From assembly GCA_021780755.1 (NCBI GenBank), contig JAJXYF010000035.1, positions 62,001 through 126,000 on the forward strand: a stretch of 64,000 nucleotides of DNA. Direction: 5' to 3'. This DNA is from Deltaproteobacteria bacterium (GTDB taxonomy: Bacteria; Desulfobacterota; Binatia; Binatales; Binataceae). Shown piece by piece: positions 17,303 through 26,723 of the stretch (position 1 is the first letter of the stretch; the number at the start of each line of letters is the position of its first letter). The notes under the pieces are model-generated. The model was not told the origin of the DNA. It saw only the letters and a list, made by a program, of their open reading frames with translations, and ran no database searches. A program made the translations under genes and the position numbers.

Positions 17303-18091
17303 TTACTCCGGGCGCAGCGGCGGACGGCCGAGCACGATACCGCCGTCGATCGCGATCACCTGCCCGGTCACATTTGCCGCACGCTCAGAGCACAGCCACG
17401 CGACCGTGCGCCCGATGTCCTCGGGCGTCTGCTCGCGCCCGAGCGGCACCAATGTGCGCACTGCGCTGTCGAAGGCGAGCCGCGCGCGATCGGGACCGCC
17501 ACCAATCGCGGCGCCCAGTTCCTCCCAAATCTTGGTGTAGATCAGCCCCGGCGCTACCGCGTTTACCCGAATACCCTTCGGGCCTAACTGCAGCGCCAGG
17601 CTGCGCGTGTACGAAATCACGCCGGCCTTGGCCGCCGCATACGCGGCCAGAAACGGCGTCGCGAGCATCCCCGCTATCGACGAAGTGTTGCAGATCGCGG
17701 CGCCCGCCTTCATCCGCGGCACCACTTCCTTGCTCACCAGGTAAACCGAGTTGAGGTTCAACTCCACGTAGCGGCGCCAGATATCGACGCTATGCCATTC
17801 CTCCTGCCGCCCGCTTTCGAACCAGTTGGCCTCGCCGCCCCCGGCATTGTTGCAGAGCACGTCCGGATTGGGCCCGAGCTTGGCGGTTATCGCTTCGAGC
17901 GCCGCATGCACCTGCTGCTCGTCCGTCGCGTCGGCCGTAAAGCCATGCACCCGGTCCGCGATCTCCGCCGGCGGTGGCACCAACCGCAGATCGATTACCG
18001 CTACCTGTTCGACGGTCTTTTCCTCGAGCATCGCGCGCACGATTCCGAGTCCCAGGCCGCGCGCGCCGCCAGTCACGATTGCGTATTTCAT
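17303..18091 (-). CDS. SDR family NAD(P)-dependent oxidoreductase
   Basis: A 262-residue Rossmann protein with the cofactor motif VTGGARGLGLGIVRAM, the NNAG motif (VLCNNAGGGEANW), catalytic serine in CNTSSIAGM and the YAAAK active-site motif (FLAAYAAAKAGVISYTRSLA), and the C-terminal GQVIAIDGGIVLG. All catalytic residues of a classical SDR are present. The substrate cannot be told. Its ATG overlaps the stop of the AI-2E-type transporter gene by 4 bp, so the two are coupled. Confidence 0.9.
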   Translation of the reverse strand: MKYAIVTGGARGLGLGIVRAMLEEKTVEQVAVIDLRLVPPPAEIADRVHGFTADATDEQQVHAALEAITAKLGPNPDVLCNNAGGGEANWFESGRQEEWHSVDIWRRYVELNLNSVYLVSKEVVPRMKAGAAICNTSSIAGMLATPFLAAYAAAKAGVISYTRSLALQLGPKGIRVNAVAPGLIYTKIWEELGAAIGGGPDRARLAFDSAVRTLVPLGREQTPEDIGRTVAWLCSERAANVTGQVIAIDGGIVLGRPPLRPE

Positions 18092-19296
18092 GGTATGTCC
18101 TCCTTCAATTCAGGTCGCCCCGATGGTTCGCCGGGCCCCTCCGACGGCCCCGTGGCCGGCGTTGGATACATGGACGGTTCGGGCGCGTGCCGCAACCTGG
18201 ACGCGGTCGATGTTATGGAAGCCGCCGGCCGCTCAGCGAAATCCTTCGTATAGGTCCGTTCATATACCCGCAGCAGCGCGGCGAAGACCGAAATCACCGC
18301 GGGCCCCGCAAAGATGCCGATCGGGCCGTAAGCCTCGATCCCCCCGGCCAGTCCGAAGAACAACGCGACCGTCGGCAATCCCGTGCCATGACGCATCGCC
18401 AGCGGCTTGATGAAATTGTCGATGATGGCCAGCGCGATCATCGACCAGATCGCCAATCCGATCGCGCTCGCCCACGAACTCGCGTACGCGAGATAAATCG
18501 CCACCGGTACCCATACCACCGTCGTGCCACCGAACGGCAGCAGACCCGCCGCCGCCGTTAACAGCGCCAAAAACGCCCAGTAGGGAACTCCGCAGACCAG
18601 GTAGCCCAGCCCGATCGTAACGCCGTCGAGCACCGCGGTGAGCATCAGGCCGCGCATCACGGAAGACAGCGTCGCGCGCAGGGTGTCGAAAACCGCCGCC
18701 TTGTCCTCTTCGTGCATCGGCGTCAGCGACCGCACGCCCTCGTAATACGACTCGCCGTCGCGCAGCAGGTAGAAAAAGGTCAGCAGCGCGATACCAAAAT
18801 GCAGCAGGAAGCCCGCCAGGTTGCTCGCGACCGAACCGCCGTGCTCGAGCGCGTAGTCGCGCGTGTACCTGGCCGCCTGCACGAACACCGTCCGGATCTC
18901 GTCCTCGAGCTTCACGCCGCGCCGCGCCATCAGGTCGGCCGCGCGCGCCCCCCAACTGGTCTCGCGCAGCCACGCGGTGAAGCGGTCCAGACTGCCTTTG
19001 GTCGAAAGCTTTGAAAGCTCGCCGTAGATATTCTGCGCCTCAATCACGAGCCGATCCGAAAGCCATACCGCCGGCAGCACCACGCCCAGCGCTACGACGA
19101 TTGTGATCAAAAGCGCGGAGGTCGTGCGGCTGTGAATGTAGCGGTCGAATTCGATCAGCACCGGATGTACCAGGAAGGCGAGCAGGATTGCCCACGCAAT
19201 CGGCATCAGGAACGGCTCGAACACCAGGTAGAGTTCCCAGGTAATCAGGGCGAGGAAACCGAAGAAGAAAACCTGTACGATGCGCTCCTGATTCAT
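18088..19296 (-). CDS. AI-2E transporter family (PerM/YdiK-like) permease
   Basis: A 402-residue membrane protein from the ATG at 19296 (MNQERIVQVF); the longer frame to 19431 gives an unlikely basic N-terminal extension. Paired N-terminal helices (FFFGFLALITWELYLVFEPF), a cytoplasmic middle part, and the C-terminal multi-helix block (LLPFGGTTVVWVPVAIYLAY, IDNFIKPLAMRHGTGLP) are typical of the AI-2E_transport family. The family includes exporters and Na+/H+ antiporters; no evidence here ties it to autoinducer-2. The C-terminal 45 residues are Pro/Ser-rich. Confidence 0.88.
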   Translation of the reverse strand: MNQERIVQVFFFGFLALITWELYLVFEPFLMPIAWAILLAFLVHPVLIEFDRYIHSRTTSALLITIVVALGVVLPAVWLSDRLVIEAQNIYGELSKLSTKGSLDRFTAWLRETSWGARAADLMARRGVKLEDEIRTVFVQAARYTRDYALEHGGSVASNLAGFLLHFGIALLTFFYLLRDGESYYEGVRSLTPMHEEDKAAVFDTLRATLSSVMRGLMLTAVLDGVTIGLGYLVCGVPYWAFLALLTAAAGLLPFGGTTVVWVPVAIYLAYASSWASAIGLAIWSMIALAIIDNFIKPLAMRHGTGLPTVALFFGLAGGIEAYGPIGIFAGPAVISVFAALLRVYERTYTKDFAERPAASITSTASRLRHAPEPSMYPTPATGPSEGPGEPSGRPELKEDIP

Positions 19297-19486
19297 GGTG
19301 TGCCGCCGTCGCGCGAAGCTTAGCAGATGAACGGCCAGTGGTCGTCCCTGCGGGCAGCGGCCCCGAAGCGGCAATCGCGTGCGCCGGATGTTATCCTTCG
19401 GCGCCTGGAGCCGCGCGCGGTAGCACCGCAAATCTCGAAGGGCGGTCTTTCAATCAGACACTATCCGCAGTCATTATGCGGACATC

Positions 19487-20473
19487 ATGGCAGGCATGGA
19501 CAGTACCAGCGGAACAATCGAGACGGCCGGGACCTCGCTAGGCGACCTGTGCAATCGCATCCGCGCCGAAATCGACAAGCTCTATCGCGAGGGCATCGTT
19601 TACGGCGATAACGGCTTCAGCCGGAGCCTCTATCCGACCAGCGTAACCCCCGGACGCGGCAAATTCTTAGGCGACCTGGTGCGCGAGGTGAAGCCCGCCG
19701 CAACGCTCGAAGTTGGCATGGGATGGGGCCTTTCGACCCTGCACATGCTCGAAGCGATGGTCGAAAATGGCGGCGTGCGCCAGCCGCACATCATCATGGA
19801 CCCGTTTCAGGAGAAGAACTATCACAACGGCGCGTTGCGCGTGCTGCGCGCCGCCGGCGTCGATCGGTTCGTCGAGCATCATTCGGAGCCGTCGGAGATC
19901 TTCCTGCCCAAACTGGTCGAGCAGGGCCGCCAGTTCGACTTCGCCTTCATCGACGGCGACCATCGCTTCGACGGCGCTTTTCTCGACGTGATCTTCGTCA
20001 ACAAGCTGCTCAAGCCGGGCGGCCTGATGGCGGTGGACGATACCGAACTCGACGCGGTCCATCTGGCCTGCCGCTTCGCCGAGACCAACCTGGGCTACAC
20101 CTACGTCGGTGGACACAGCGACCGCGGTGACAAGGGCCCCGGACGCCATCGCAATCGCAATTCGCGGCCGCGCCCGCAGGTCAGCGCCTATCGCAAGCCG
20201 GTCGAGGAGCAGCCGGAGCGTAGTCAAATCCACTTCAACTCGTTCTTCGACGACTTCTCGCCCTACATTCGGCTCGAACGGCTCGCGAGTAACCGGCTCG
20301 CCCACGAGGGGCTGGAGGCCTTGCGCAAGGGCGATCGCGAGGGCGCACGGCGCGCGTTTCGCGAGGCCCTGCGGCTCGATCCGACGCACACCAAGAACAT
20401 GCTTCGCTATGTTCGCACCTACCTGCCGCCGGTACTCGCGCGCGCGTTCACCGGCCGCGGCAAGGACGGGTAG
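19487..20473 (+). CDS. Class I SAM methyltransferase with C-terminal helical repeat
   Basis: A 328-residue protein. The middle contains a Methyltransf_24-like Rossmann fold: ATLEVGMGWGLSTLHMLEAM (motif I), DPFQEKNYHNGALRVLRAAG, and FAFIDGDHRFDGAFLDVIFV followed by LKPGGLMAVDD. Such enzymes act on O-groups of small molecules or saccharides. The C-terminus (LAHEGLEALRKGDREGARRA, FREALRLDPTHTKNMLRYVR) looks like one TPR unit. A second ATG at 19496 is also possible. The substrate is unknown. Confidence 0.8.
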   Translation: MAGMDSTSGTIETAGTSLGDLCNRIRAEIDKLYREGIVYGDNGFSRSLYPTSVTPGRGKFLGDLVREVKPAATLEVGMGWGLSTLHMLEAMVENGGVRQPHIIMDPFQEKNYHNGALRVLRAAGVDRFVEHHSEPSEIFLPKLVEQGRQFDFAFIDGDHRFDGAFLDVIFVNKLLKPGGLMAVDDTELDAVHLACRFAETNLGYTYVGGHSDRGDKGPGRHRNRNSRPRPQVSAYRKPVEEQPERSQIHFNSFFDDFSPYIRLERLASNRLAHEGLEALRKGDREGARRAFREALRLDPTHTKNMLRYVRTYLPPVLARAFTGRGKDG

Positions 20474-20557
20474 CGTCGCCGCGGGTGATACTCGCCGTCA
20501 CGCGCGGGCGGTAGCGAAACTGCTCGCAACGGAACGCAACGGGAAAGGACGGCCGCG

Positions 20558-20992
20558 ATGGAAATCAATGGAATCGCCCACGTTTACATTACGGTAAGGG
20601 ACTTCGAGGCCTGCGCCGCCTTCTACCGCCGCCTGCTGCCGTTCATGGGGCTGACGCGGATCGTCCACGACGATGCCAACACGTTCTATTGCATCGGCGG
20701 ACGCACCGGCTTCGGGCTTACTCGATGTGCCGAGGAGCATCGCGCGACGGCGTTCGCCCAGGATCGCGCCGGGATGCATCACGTATGCTTTCGCGCGCGC
20801 TCGCGCGAAGATGTTGACGCGGTACATGGGCTGGTGCGGGAACTCGGCGCGAAGATCGTGCGCGCGCCGCAGGACGGTCGCTGGGCGCCGGGCTACTATT
20901 CGATTCTGTTCGAGGATCCCGACGGTATCCGGCTCGAAGTGAACCACATCCCCGGCAAAGGCCTGCTCGCCGACGACGCCGCCCGGAAGTAG
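20558..20992 (+). CDS. VOC (glyoxalase/dioxygenase-fold) family protein
   Basis: A 144-residue single VOC domain pair: NGIAHVYITVRDFEACAAFY at the start carries the first metal-ligand His, AGMHHVCFRARSREDVDAVH carries the second, and YSILFEDPDGIRLEVNHIPG carries the C-terminal Glu. A two-His-one-Glu metal site is therefore likely. VOC proteins range from isomerases to dioxygenases and resistance proteins, so the reaction cannot be set. It lies 85 bp after the methyltransferase gene on the same strand. Confidence 0.85.
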   Translation: MEINGIAHVYITVRDFEACAAFYRRLLPFMGLTRIVHDDANTFYCIGGRTGFGLTRCAEEHRATAFAQDRAGMHHVCFRARSREDVDAVHGLVRELGAKIVRAPQDGRWAPGYYSILFEDPDGIRLEVNHIPGKGLLADDAARK

Positions 20993-21006
20993 CGGCAACA
21001 CCCCGG

Positions 21007-22056
21007 CTACTGTTCGTTCGCGGGGCCGTCAACCAGGTAGTGCGACGCAAAGAACCGCATGATGGTCGCGACGACTTCCGGCTTGATGTGCCGGAAATCC
21101 TTCTCGTAGGCATCGACGATCACGTCCTTCACGATCTCGTATGACGGATAGTAGAACAGGCGCCGGTCCTCGGCATGGTCGCGCATCAACTCGTCCACCG
21201 CGACCCGCAGCGACGCCTTCGAGACGCTGTTGGCGGTGACGCAGGAGACCGGCCTGAAGGTGGCAACCAGCGGCACCGGCGACAGCGTGAAGATGATCGC
21301 GGCGTCCGGACGGCGCTCGCGGATCACGCGATACGCGGTCTCCAGGTTGGCCCGATTCTCAGCGGCGCTCAGCACCTTGAAGCCGTGCCGCGCGGGATCG
21401 AACTGCGCCTTTGGAATCGCCCGCCAGAAAGTCTCGCCGGTCTCTTTGTTGTACCAGACCTCGGACAGTCCGAGCGTGATGATGAAGACGTTCGAGCGCT
21501 CAAAGATGGCCCGCGTGTCCACGCGGACACTCTCTTCGTAGCGCGCCTCGCGGCCGTCCTTGTCGTACCAGAGCGGTTCGTTGAACTCCGTCTCGCCGTA
21601 TGCCCATTGGAGCTGCTGCGCGATCGCGGCCGAGTTCACCATCCCCTCGCCGCAGCGGATCACATACGAGGCGCGGTTGCGGCCGAGGTCCGCGAGCGTA
21701 TATCCGGCCTTGATCAGGTAGCCCGAAATATGGGCGGCGAAGCAACTGCCGAAAGTGGTGATCGGGTCAGACTTCGTGATGAAGGGCGCGGCGGGCAGCC
21801 ATCCGAATCCCACTTGCCTGGTCAGGGCGTCGGCCGCCGACAAGGCCTCGCGATCGGGCAGAAAGTTGCAATGCTCTCCTCGATACCAGGTCGGATCGGC
21901 CTTTAGTTTGCGGCCGTTGACTTCGTAACTCATCGCCGCGCTGTCGAGGGCGCGCAATTCGGCATTGGCCTGCTTGCGCAGAACCCAGTCCCGGTCTTTG
22001 CCGATGAACGGAGCCAGCACCGGCCACCGTTTGGCCACCTGACTGCGAAGACCCAT
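21007..22056 (-). CDS. GSCFA domain-containing protein
   Basis: A 349-residue protein starting at the ATG at 22056, which has a good GAGGGGAGC site; a GTG at 22089 is the alternative. The TTFGSCFAAHISGYLIKAGY motif at about residues 100-120 defines the GSCFA family (SGNH-hydrolase-like). The Ser in GSCFA and the His in the last part (KDFRHIKPEVV) could form the catalytic site. Members are often linked to capsule or lipid modification; the partner is unclear. It is convergent with the VOC gene, 14 bp apart. Confidence 0.85.
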   Translation of the reverse strand: MGLRSQVAKRWPVLAPFIGKDRDWVLRKQANAELRALDSAAMSYEVNGRKLKADPTWYRGEHCNFLPDREALSAADALTRQVGFGWLPAAPFITKSDPITTFGSCFAAHISGYLIKAGYTLADLGRNRASYVIRCGEGMVNSAAIAQQLQWAYGETEFNEPLWYDKDGREARYEESVRVDTRAIFERSNVFIITLGLSEVWYNKETGETFWRAIPKAQFDPARHGFKVLSAAENRANLETAYRVIRERRPDAAIIFTLSPVPLVATFRPVSCVTANSVSKASLRVAVDELMRDHAEDRRLFYYPSYEIVKDVIVDAYEKDFRHIKPEVVATIMRFFASHYLVDGPANEQ

Positions 22057-22164
22057 TGCTCCCCTCAACCTCGCGACGCGTGATGCCACGCAAGCATAAC
22101 CGCGCGCCTCCGTTCGTGTCCATCGAGCGCCCCCGCCATTAAAGACCGCGTCGCCGCGAATCGA

Positions 22165-22743
22165 TCAATGTCTGAGCAGCGATTTTCGCATCGCCTGATG
22201 TTTGGTTTTCGGATGAAGCCAAACGCTCATCACCGCCGGGCAGAATGACGGATCGTCAACCTCGCCGGACTTCGAATCGTTCAAATAGGCCACCGTCCGG
22301 TTGTCGTTCGAACAGAAGACGACGATCTGATCGCCGCGCTTAACACCCGGAATAAGCTTCTTCATCTCCGCCTGCCAGATTCCAAGCTTGTGCTCATCGC
22401 CCACCTTGAGATCGCGCATCTCGGCGATCGCGTTCTTCACCAAAGTGTCAGCGGGAACGGTCCGGTTCGGCTCGATATCGAGCGCGTGCGGCTCGGCGGC
22501 AGACCATTGCGGGCCGACTATCCATAACGTCGCTTCGTACATCTGGATACCCCACAGCGAGTGACGGCCTTTCCCGAACGGATGCATTCCGGGAGCCTCG
22601 GACAACACCTGCGGCGGCAACGGTCGACCTTCGCCCGGTGGAGCGGCAGTCGCGCAGGTAGCGGAAAGCAGAACCAGGAGCATGGCCCCGAGTCGCAAAG
22701 ACGCAGATCCCGCACGAATTCTGGATGTCACAGGCATCCGCAT
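22165..22743 (-). CDS. Chalcone isomerase-like periplasmic protein
   Basis: A 192-residue protein from the ATG at 22743 (MRMPVTSRIR), with a signal peptide ending near ATAAPPG. GKGRHSLWGIQMYEATLWIV matches the signature of bacterial chalcone-isomerase-like proteins (G-x-LR-x-W-G-x-x-VYxAxLW). The rest (MKKLIPGVKRGDQIVVFCSN) also fits. These proteins are probably fatty-acid-binding or lipid carriers rather than chalcone isomerases. It lies 108 bp downstream of the GSCFA gene start on the same strand direction, with no partner evident. Confidence 0.75.
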   Translation of the reverse strand: MRMPVTSRIRAGSASLRLGAMLLVLLSATCATAAPPGEGRPLPPQVLSEAPGMHPFGKGRHSLWGIQMYEATLWIVGPQWSAAEPHALDIEPNRTVPADTLVKNAIAEMRDLKVGDEHKLGIWQAEMKKLIPGVKRGDQIVVFCSNDNRTVAYLNDSKSGEVDDPSFCPAVMSVWLHPKTKHQAMRKSLLRH

Positions 22744-23038
22744 AGTTGCTCTTCTTGCCCCGCGATTTTTTTGATTGAGGGTCAAGCGATTCGCGCGGAC
22801 AAAACAGATCAATGTTTCTTTCGTGGCGATGTCAACGGCGCTGCGCCTCCCGATCTTTCAGCCGCACCACCCGCAGGGAACGCATAGGCGCGGGGTGTGC
22901 AGGACACTACCGGCTTGCGGGGGTCGGTTGCCGGGGGCGCGGAATTTGTTTAACCTTGCCGGTTACTTGACGATCGACGTGAATCGTACGGTCGCTAATC
23001 GAGTGAACGAAGAGATCGAGTGAACGATACGCTTTTGA

Positions 23039-23113
23039 AGGCACGTAGCTCAGCGGGAGAGCACTTCCCTGACACGGAAGGGGTCGGCGGTTCAATCCCG
23101 CCCGTGCCTACCA
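23039..23113 (+). tRNA. tRNA-Val (GAC), CCA encoded
   Basis: The acceptor stem AGGCACG pairs with CGTGCCT, the D-stem is GCTC/GAGC, the anticodon stem CTTCC/GGAAG holds the loop CTGACAC with anticodon GAC at its centre, and the T-arm is GGCGG-TTCAATC-CCGCC. The discriminator A is followed by CCA in the genome. The only gene in the cluster before thrS; the tRNA is read on the plus strand and ends 132 bp upstream of thrS. Confidence 0.95.
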
Positions 23114-23245
23114 CTCTCTTACTGCTCGCCGATGCGCTATAATCTGGCGCGAACTCGCACCGTCGCGCAGTCGAACTGAATTGAAGACCCATCCAGCATT
23201 GGCCATCGCCGTTGATCCCGCATTCGCCGCTGATCCCGCATTCAG

Positions 23246-25186
23246 ATGAGTTCGGAAATTAAGGTTACCGTTAACGGCACTGCGCGGGCCGTCCCGGCGG
23301 GTATCCGCGTGCGCGAGGCGCTCGAGGGCGCCGCCGGCCGCGACGTGATCGCCGCGCGCGTCAACGGCAAGCTCTACGACCTCAATCGCTCGCTCATCGA
23401 GGACGCCACGATCGAGCCGGTGGCGGCCGAGAGCGCCGAGGGTATCGATATCATCCGGCATTCGACCGCCCATCTGATGGCGCAGGCGGTGCAAACGCTC
23501 TTCCCCGGCACCCAGGTGACGATCGGCCCGACCATCGAGGACGGCTTTTTCTATGACTTCGCCCCACCCACTCCGCTGACGGTCGAGGACCTGCCGCGAA
23601 TCGAGCAGAAGATGCGCGAACTCGCGAAGGCCGACCTCAAGGTCGAGCGGGTCGAGGTGCCGCGCGCCGAGGCGATCGAAACCTTCGATCGGATGGGGGA
23701 GCATTACAAGGTCGAGATCCTCAAGGGTATTCCCGAGGACCGCGTCTCGCTCTACAAGCAGGGCGACTGGATGGATCTCTGCCGCGGACCGCACGTGCCG
23801 TCCACGCGCTATATCCGGGCCTTCAAGCTGACCAGTGTGGCGGGCGCCTACTGGCGCGGCGACGAGCACAACGCGATGCTCTCGCGGGTTTACGGCACGG
23901 CCTTCGCCAGCAAAGAGGCGCTCGAAGAGCATTTGCGGATGCTCGAACTGGCGCGCACCCGCGACCATCGGAAGGTCGGTCGCGAGATGGGGCTGTTCCT
24001 GTTCGATCCGATCGCGCCGGGACAGCCGTTCTATCTGCCCAAGGGTCTCGTCATCTTCAACCAGCTCGTCGATTACATGCGCCGGCTCTATCGCCGCTAC
24101 GGCTTCGACGAGGTGATCACGCCGCAGATTTACAAGAACGAGCTGTGGCATTCCTCGGGCCATTGGGACAATTTCCGCGAAAATATGTTTCTTTCGCCGG
24201 ACCCCGAGGCGCACGACTCGGCGGTCGATCGCGACGCCGAGGGCTGGCGCCACGGCTATGGCGTGAAGCCGATGAACTGCCCGGGGCATACGTTTGTCTA
24301 TCGCGCCGAGAAGCGCTCGTATCGCGACCTGCCGCTGCGCTTCGCCGAGTTCTCCCGACTCCATCGGGCGGAGCGCTCGGGCGTGCTCCATGGATTGACG
24401 CGGGCGCGCGTCATGTCGCAGGACGACGCGCATATCTTCTGCACGGAAGCGCAGATCGAAGATGAGGTCGCGAGCAATCTCACGATGGTGCGCGAGGTCT
24501 ATGCGACGCTCGGCTTCGATCGCGTCGAGTTCAAGCTCGCCACCATGCCCGACCAGCATATGGGCACCGAAGAGCAGTGGCGGATGACCGAGGAAAAGCT
24601 CGCCAGCGCGATGCGCCGTAACGAGATCGCGTTCGAGCTGAATCCGAAGGAAGGCGCGTTTTACGGCCCCAAGATCGAGATTTACGTGCCCGACGCGCTC
24701 AAGCGCAGGTGGCAGCTCGCGACCATCCAGCTCGACTACAACATGCCCGAGCGCTTCGACCTGACCTACACCACCAGCGCCAGCGGCGAAGCGCGCCCCG
24801 TCATGATCCATCGTGCTATCCTGGGGTCGCTCGAGCGCTTTATCGGCGTGCTGATCGAGCATACGGGCGGCGTGATGCCGCTCTGGCTGGCGCCCGAGCA
24901 GGTGCGGGTGCTCTCCCTCAGCGAGAAGGTCGAGGACTACGCGGGCGAGCTCGCGGCGCTGCTCAAGAGACATGGCTTTCGCGCGACGGCCGATATCCGC
25001 AACGAGAAACTCGGCTTCAAGGTGCGCGAGGCCGAACTCGCGAAGGTCCCGTATATGGTGGTCGTTGGCGAGCGCGAGGCGGCGGCGCGGCAGGTCTCGC
25101 TGCGCCTGCTGCGCGGCTCCAAGGGCCAGACGCTGGAGTTGGCGGGGCTGATCGAAATGCTCAACGCCGAGCCCATACCAGCGTGA
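23246..25186 (+). CDS. thrS: Threonine-tRNA ligase
   Basis: A 646-residue class II synthetase. Order: N-terminal TGS domain (about 1-62), tRNA editing/SAD domain (about 65-230) with HSTAHLMAQAV and DWMDLCRGPHVPS, catalytic core (about 240-535) with NCPGHTFVYR and the motif-2 FAEFSRLHRAERSGVLHGLT, and the anticodon-binding domain (about 540-646). Zinc-binding Cys and His positions of ThrRS are present (MNCPGH and others). It charges tRNA-Thr and starts the translation cluster thrS-infC-rpmI-rplT-pheS-pheT. Confidence 0.97.
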   Translation: MSSEIKVTVNGTARAVPAGIRVREALEGAAGRDVIAARVNGKLYDLNRSLIEDATIEPVAAESAEGIDIIRHSTAHLMAQAVQTLFPGTQVTIGPTIEDGFFYDFAPPTPLTVEDLPRIEQKMRELAKADLKVERVEVPRAEAIETFDRMGEHYKVEILKGIPEDRVSLYKQGDWMDLCRGPHVPSTRYIRAFKLTSVAGAYWRGDEHNAMLSRVYGTAFASKEALEEHLRMLELARTRDHRKVGREMGLFLFDPIAPGQPFYLPKGLVIFNQLVDYMRRLYRRYGFDEVITPQIYKNELWHSSGHWDNFRENMFLSPDPEAHDSAVDRDAEGWRHGYGVKPMNCPGHTFVYRAEKRSYRDLPLRFAEFSRLHRAERSGVLHGLTRARVMSQDDAHIFCTEAQIEDEVASNLTMVREVYATLGFDRVEFKLATMPDQHMGTEEQWRMTEEKLASAMRRNEIAFELNPKEGAFYGPKIEIYVPDALKRRWQLATIQLDYNMPERFDLTYTTSASGEARPVMIHRAILGSLERFIGVLIEHTGGVMPLWLAPEQVRVLSLSEKVEDYAGELAALLKRHGFRATADIRNEKLGFKVREAELAKVPYMVVVGEREAAARQVSLRLLRGSKGQTLELAGLIEMLNAEPIPA

Positions 25187-25324
25187 CGATGTTCGCGCGC
25201 AACACTTATTCGGCTTTATTCTTGAACCGTTTTCGATATACCTTGGAAGTGTTTAACGCCGCGTGCTTAAGCCGTGGCCCCAGCGCGCGAATCGCGCCAA
25301 TTTTATTCTCGGCCTAATCGCCGA

Positions 25325-25339
25325 GGGAGGTGGTTTATC
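25325..25339 (+). promoter_or_regulatory. Shine-Dalgarno and AUC start of infC
   Basis: GGGAGG at 25325-25330 precedes the codon ATC at 25337 by 6 bases. No ATG, GTG or TTG in this frame is close to a ribosome-binding site; the nearest upstream one, GTG at 25274, lacks one. Non-AUG starts in infC are known in many bacteria and let IF3 repress its own mRNA. The AUC start gives a product of 178 residues, the usual IF3 length. Confidence 0.8.
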
Positions 25340-25873
25340 CGTAGAGATTTTCGTACTCCGCCATCAAGGGAACCTGCCATTCGCGTCAATAACCTGATTC
25401 GCGCGCAGGAAGTCCGGGTGATTGACGCAGATGGCAGCCAGGTGGGAGTGTTGGCCCTTCGCGATGCAATCAAGGTGGCAGAAAGCCGTGGCCTCGACCT
25501 GGTCGAAGTGGCCCCCACTGCCACTCCGCCCGTCTGCCGGATCACCGACTACGACAAGTATCGTTACGCGCAGAAGAAGAAAACCCATGATTCCAAGCGC
25601 AGTGCGACGGCCGGCGCGGTCAAGGAAGTGAAGATGGGCGCGTTGACGGGCACCCATGACGTCGAGTTCAAGGTTGCCCATATCAAACGCTTTATAACCG
25701 ACGGCCAGCGTGTTAAACTCTCGATTTCTTTTCGCGGCCGTCAGATAACCCATCCCGAGCTCGGACGGGCTCTGCTCGACCGGATCGTCGAGCAGGTACG
25801 CGATATCGCGCAGCCCGACGGGCAGACCCGGATGGAAGGGCGCAACATGTCGGTTCTGCTCACCCCGCGCTAG
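25337..25873 (+). CDS. infC: Translation initiation factor IF-3
   Basis: A 178-residue IF3 from an AUC start. The N-terminal domain has AIRVNNLIRAQEVRVIDADG and GLDLVEVAPTATPPVCRITD, the basic linker has KKKTHDSKRSA, and the C-terminal domain has HDVEFKVAHIKRFITDGQRV and LSISFRGRQITHPELGRALL. IF3 binds the 30S subunit and checks the start codon. The unusual start codon predicts discrimination and feedback control by IF3 itself. It follows thrS after about 150 bases and precedes rpmI after about 170. Confidence 0.93.
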   Translation: MRRDFRTPPSREPAIRVNNLIRAQEVRVIDADGSQVGVLALRDAIKVAESRGLDLVEVAPTATPPVCRITDYDKYRYAQKKKTHDSKRSATAGAVKEVKMGALTGTHDVEFKVAHIKRFITDGQRVKLSISFRGRQITHPELGRALLDRIVEQVRDIAQPDGQTRMEGRNMSVLLTPR

Positions 25874-25976
25874 GGGCCGGTGATGGCGGCGACGCATGAT
25901 CGTGGCGCGGGTCGAAGCGCACGCGCGTCGGCAGGCTGAGCACGATAGCGATCGGACGAAGAACGGATTAAACGCG

Positions 25977-26022
25977 TCAGCGTTCTGAGCAAGAGCGAAA
26001 GCTGAGCGCGCTGAAAATTTTT
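25977..26022 (+). promoter_or_regulatory. Hairpin with T-run in infC-rpmI leader
   Basis: TCAGCG at 25977-25982 can pair with CGCTGA at 26009-26014, with extra inner pairing AGC/GCT, and is followed by AAATTTTT. This looks like an attenuator in the 170-base leader of rpmI-rplT. In other bacteria L20 controls this leader. The pairing is imperfect, so this is a suggestion only. Confidence 0.35.
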
Positions 26023-26043
26023 CAAGTAGAGACCGGTAGGGAC

Positions 26044-26241
26044 ATGCCCAAGATCAAGACCTCGCGCAGCGCCGCCAAGCGCTTCACCTTCAGCAAGACC
26101 GGCAAGGTCAAGCACAAGCGCACCAACCTGCGCCATCTGCTGACGAGCAAGAACCGTGGCCGCAAGCGCGGATTGCGCCGGCCGGGGATACTGAACAAGA
26201 CCGACAGCGCGACGATCCACAAGATGATCCCGTACGGCTAG
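26044..26241 (+). CDS. rpmI: 50S ribosomal protein L35
   Basis: A 65-residue basic protein beginning MPKIKTSRSAAKRF, with KVKHKRTNLRHLLTSKNRGR and the end HKMIPYG. Standard length and motif for bL35. It is 78 bp upstream of rplT, the usual pairing. Confidence 0.97.
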   Translation: MPKIKTSRSAAKRFTFSKTGKVKHKRTNLRHLLTSKNRGRKRGLRRPGILNKTDSATIHKMIPYG

Positions 26242-26319
26242 GGGCGTTCGAGTACCTGGACCGGCCGACCCCTCGCCATTCGCAACACCGCAGTTAATTT
26301 AAGGAAGGACTGACCCCCG

Positions 26320-26685
26320 ATGCCACGCGCCAAAGGCGGGCCAAAAACCCGCCGCCGCCATAAGCGGCAACTCAAGCTCGCCTCCGGCTTTGTCGGCGGC
26401 CGTAAACTTTATCGGCAGGCCCGCAATACGCTCGAGAAGGGGCTGACCTATGCCTATCGCGATCGCAAGCAGAAGAAGCGCAACTTTCGCGCGCTGTGGA
26501 TCACGCGCATCAACGCACTGGTGCGTGAGCATGGCATGAACTACAGCAGCTTCATCGCGGGGCTCAAAAAGGCGGGGATCGATCTGGACCGCAAGCAGTT
26601 GGCCGCACTCGCGATCGAACGCGAGCAACTCTTCGGCGAATTGGTCAACGCGGCCAAGAGCGCGCTCAGCGCCCAGGCTGCCTGA
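26320..26685 (+). CDS. rplT: 50S ribosomal protein L20
   Basis: A 121-residue bL20 with the standard start [40 protein letters not shown] and [20 protein letters not shown]. It is an early assembly protein of the large subunit and, in other bacteria, an autoregulator of its own operon. A strong hairpin lies 38 bases after the stop. Confidence 0.97.
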   Translation: MPRAKGGPKTRRRHKRQLKLASGFVGGRKLYRQARNTLEKGLTYAYRDRKQKKRNFRALWITRINALVREHGMNYSSFIAGLKKAGIDLDRKQLAALAIEREQLFGELVNAAKSALSAQAA

Positions 26686-26723
26686 GCTTCATTGCAAGCG
26701 CCGCCGCGACGCGGCGCCTGGCC

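Noticed and set aside
23108..24973. A 621-codon frame on the minus strand antisense to thrS
   Set aside because: It is an antisense shadow of thrS caused by high GC at third positions; thrS motifs are on the plus strand.
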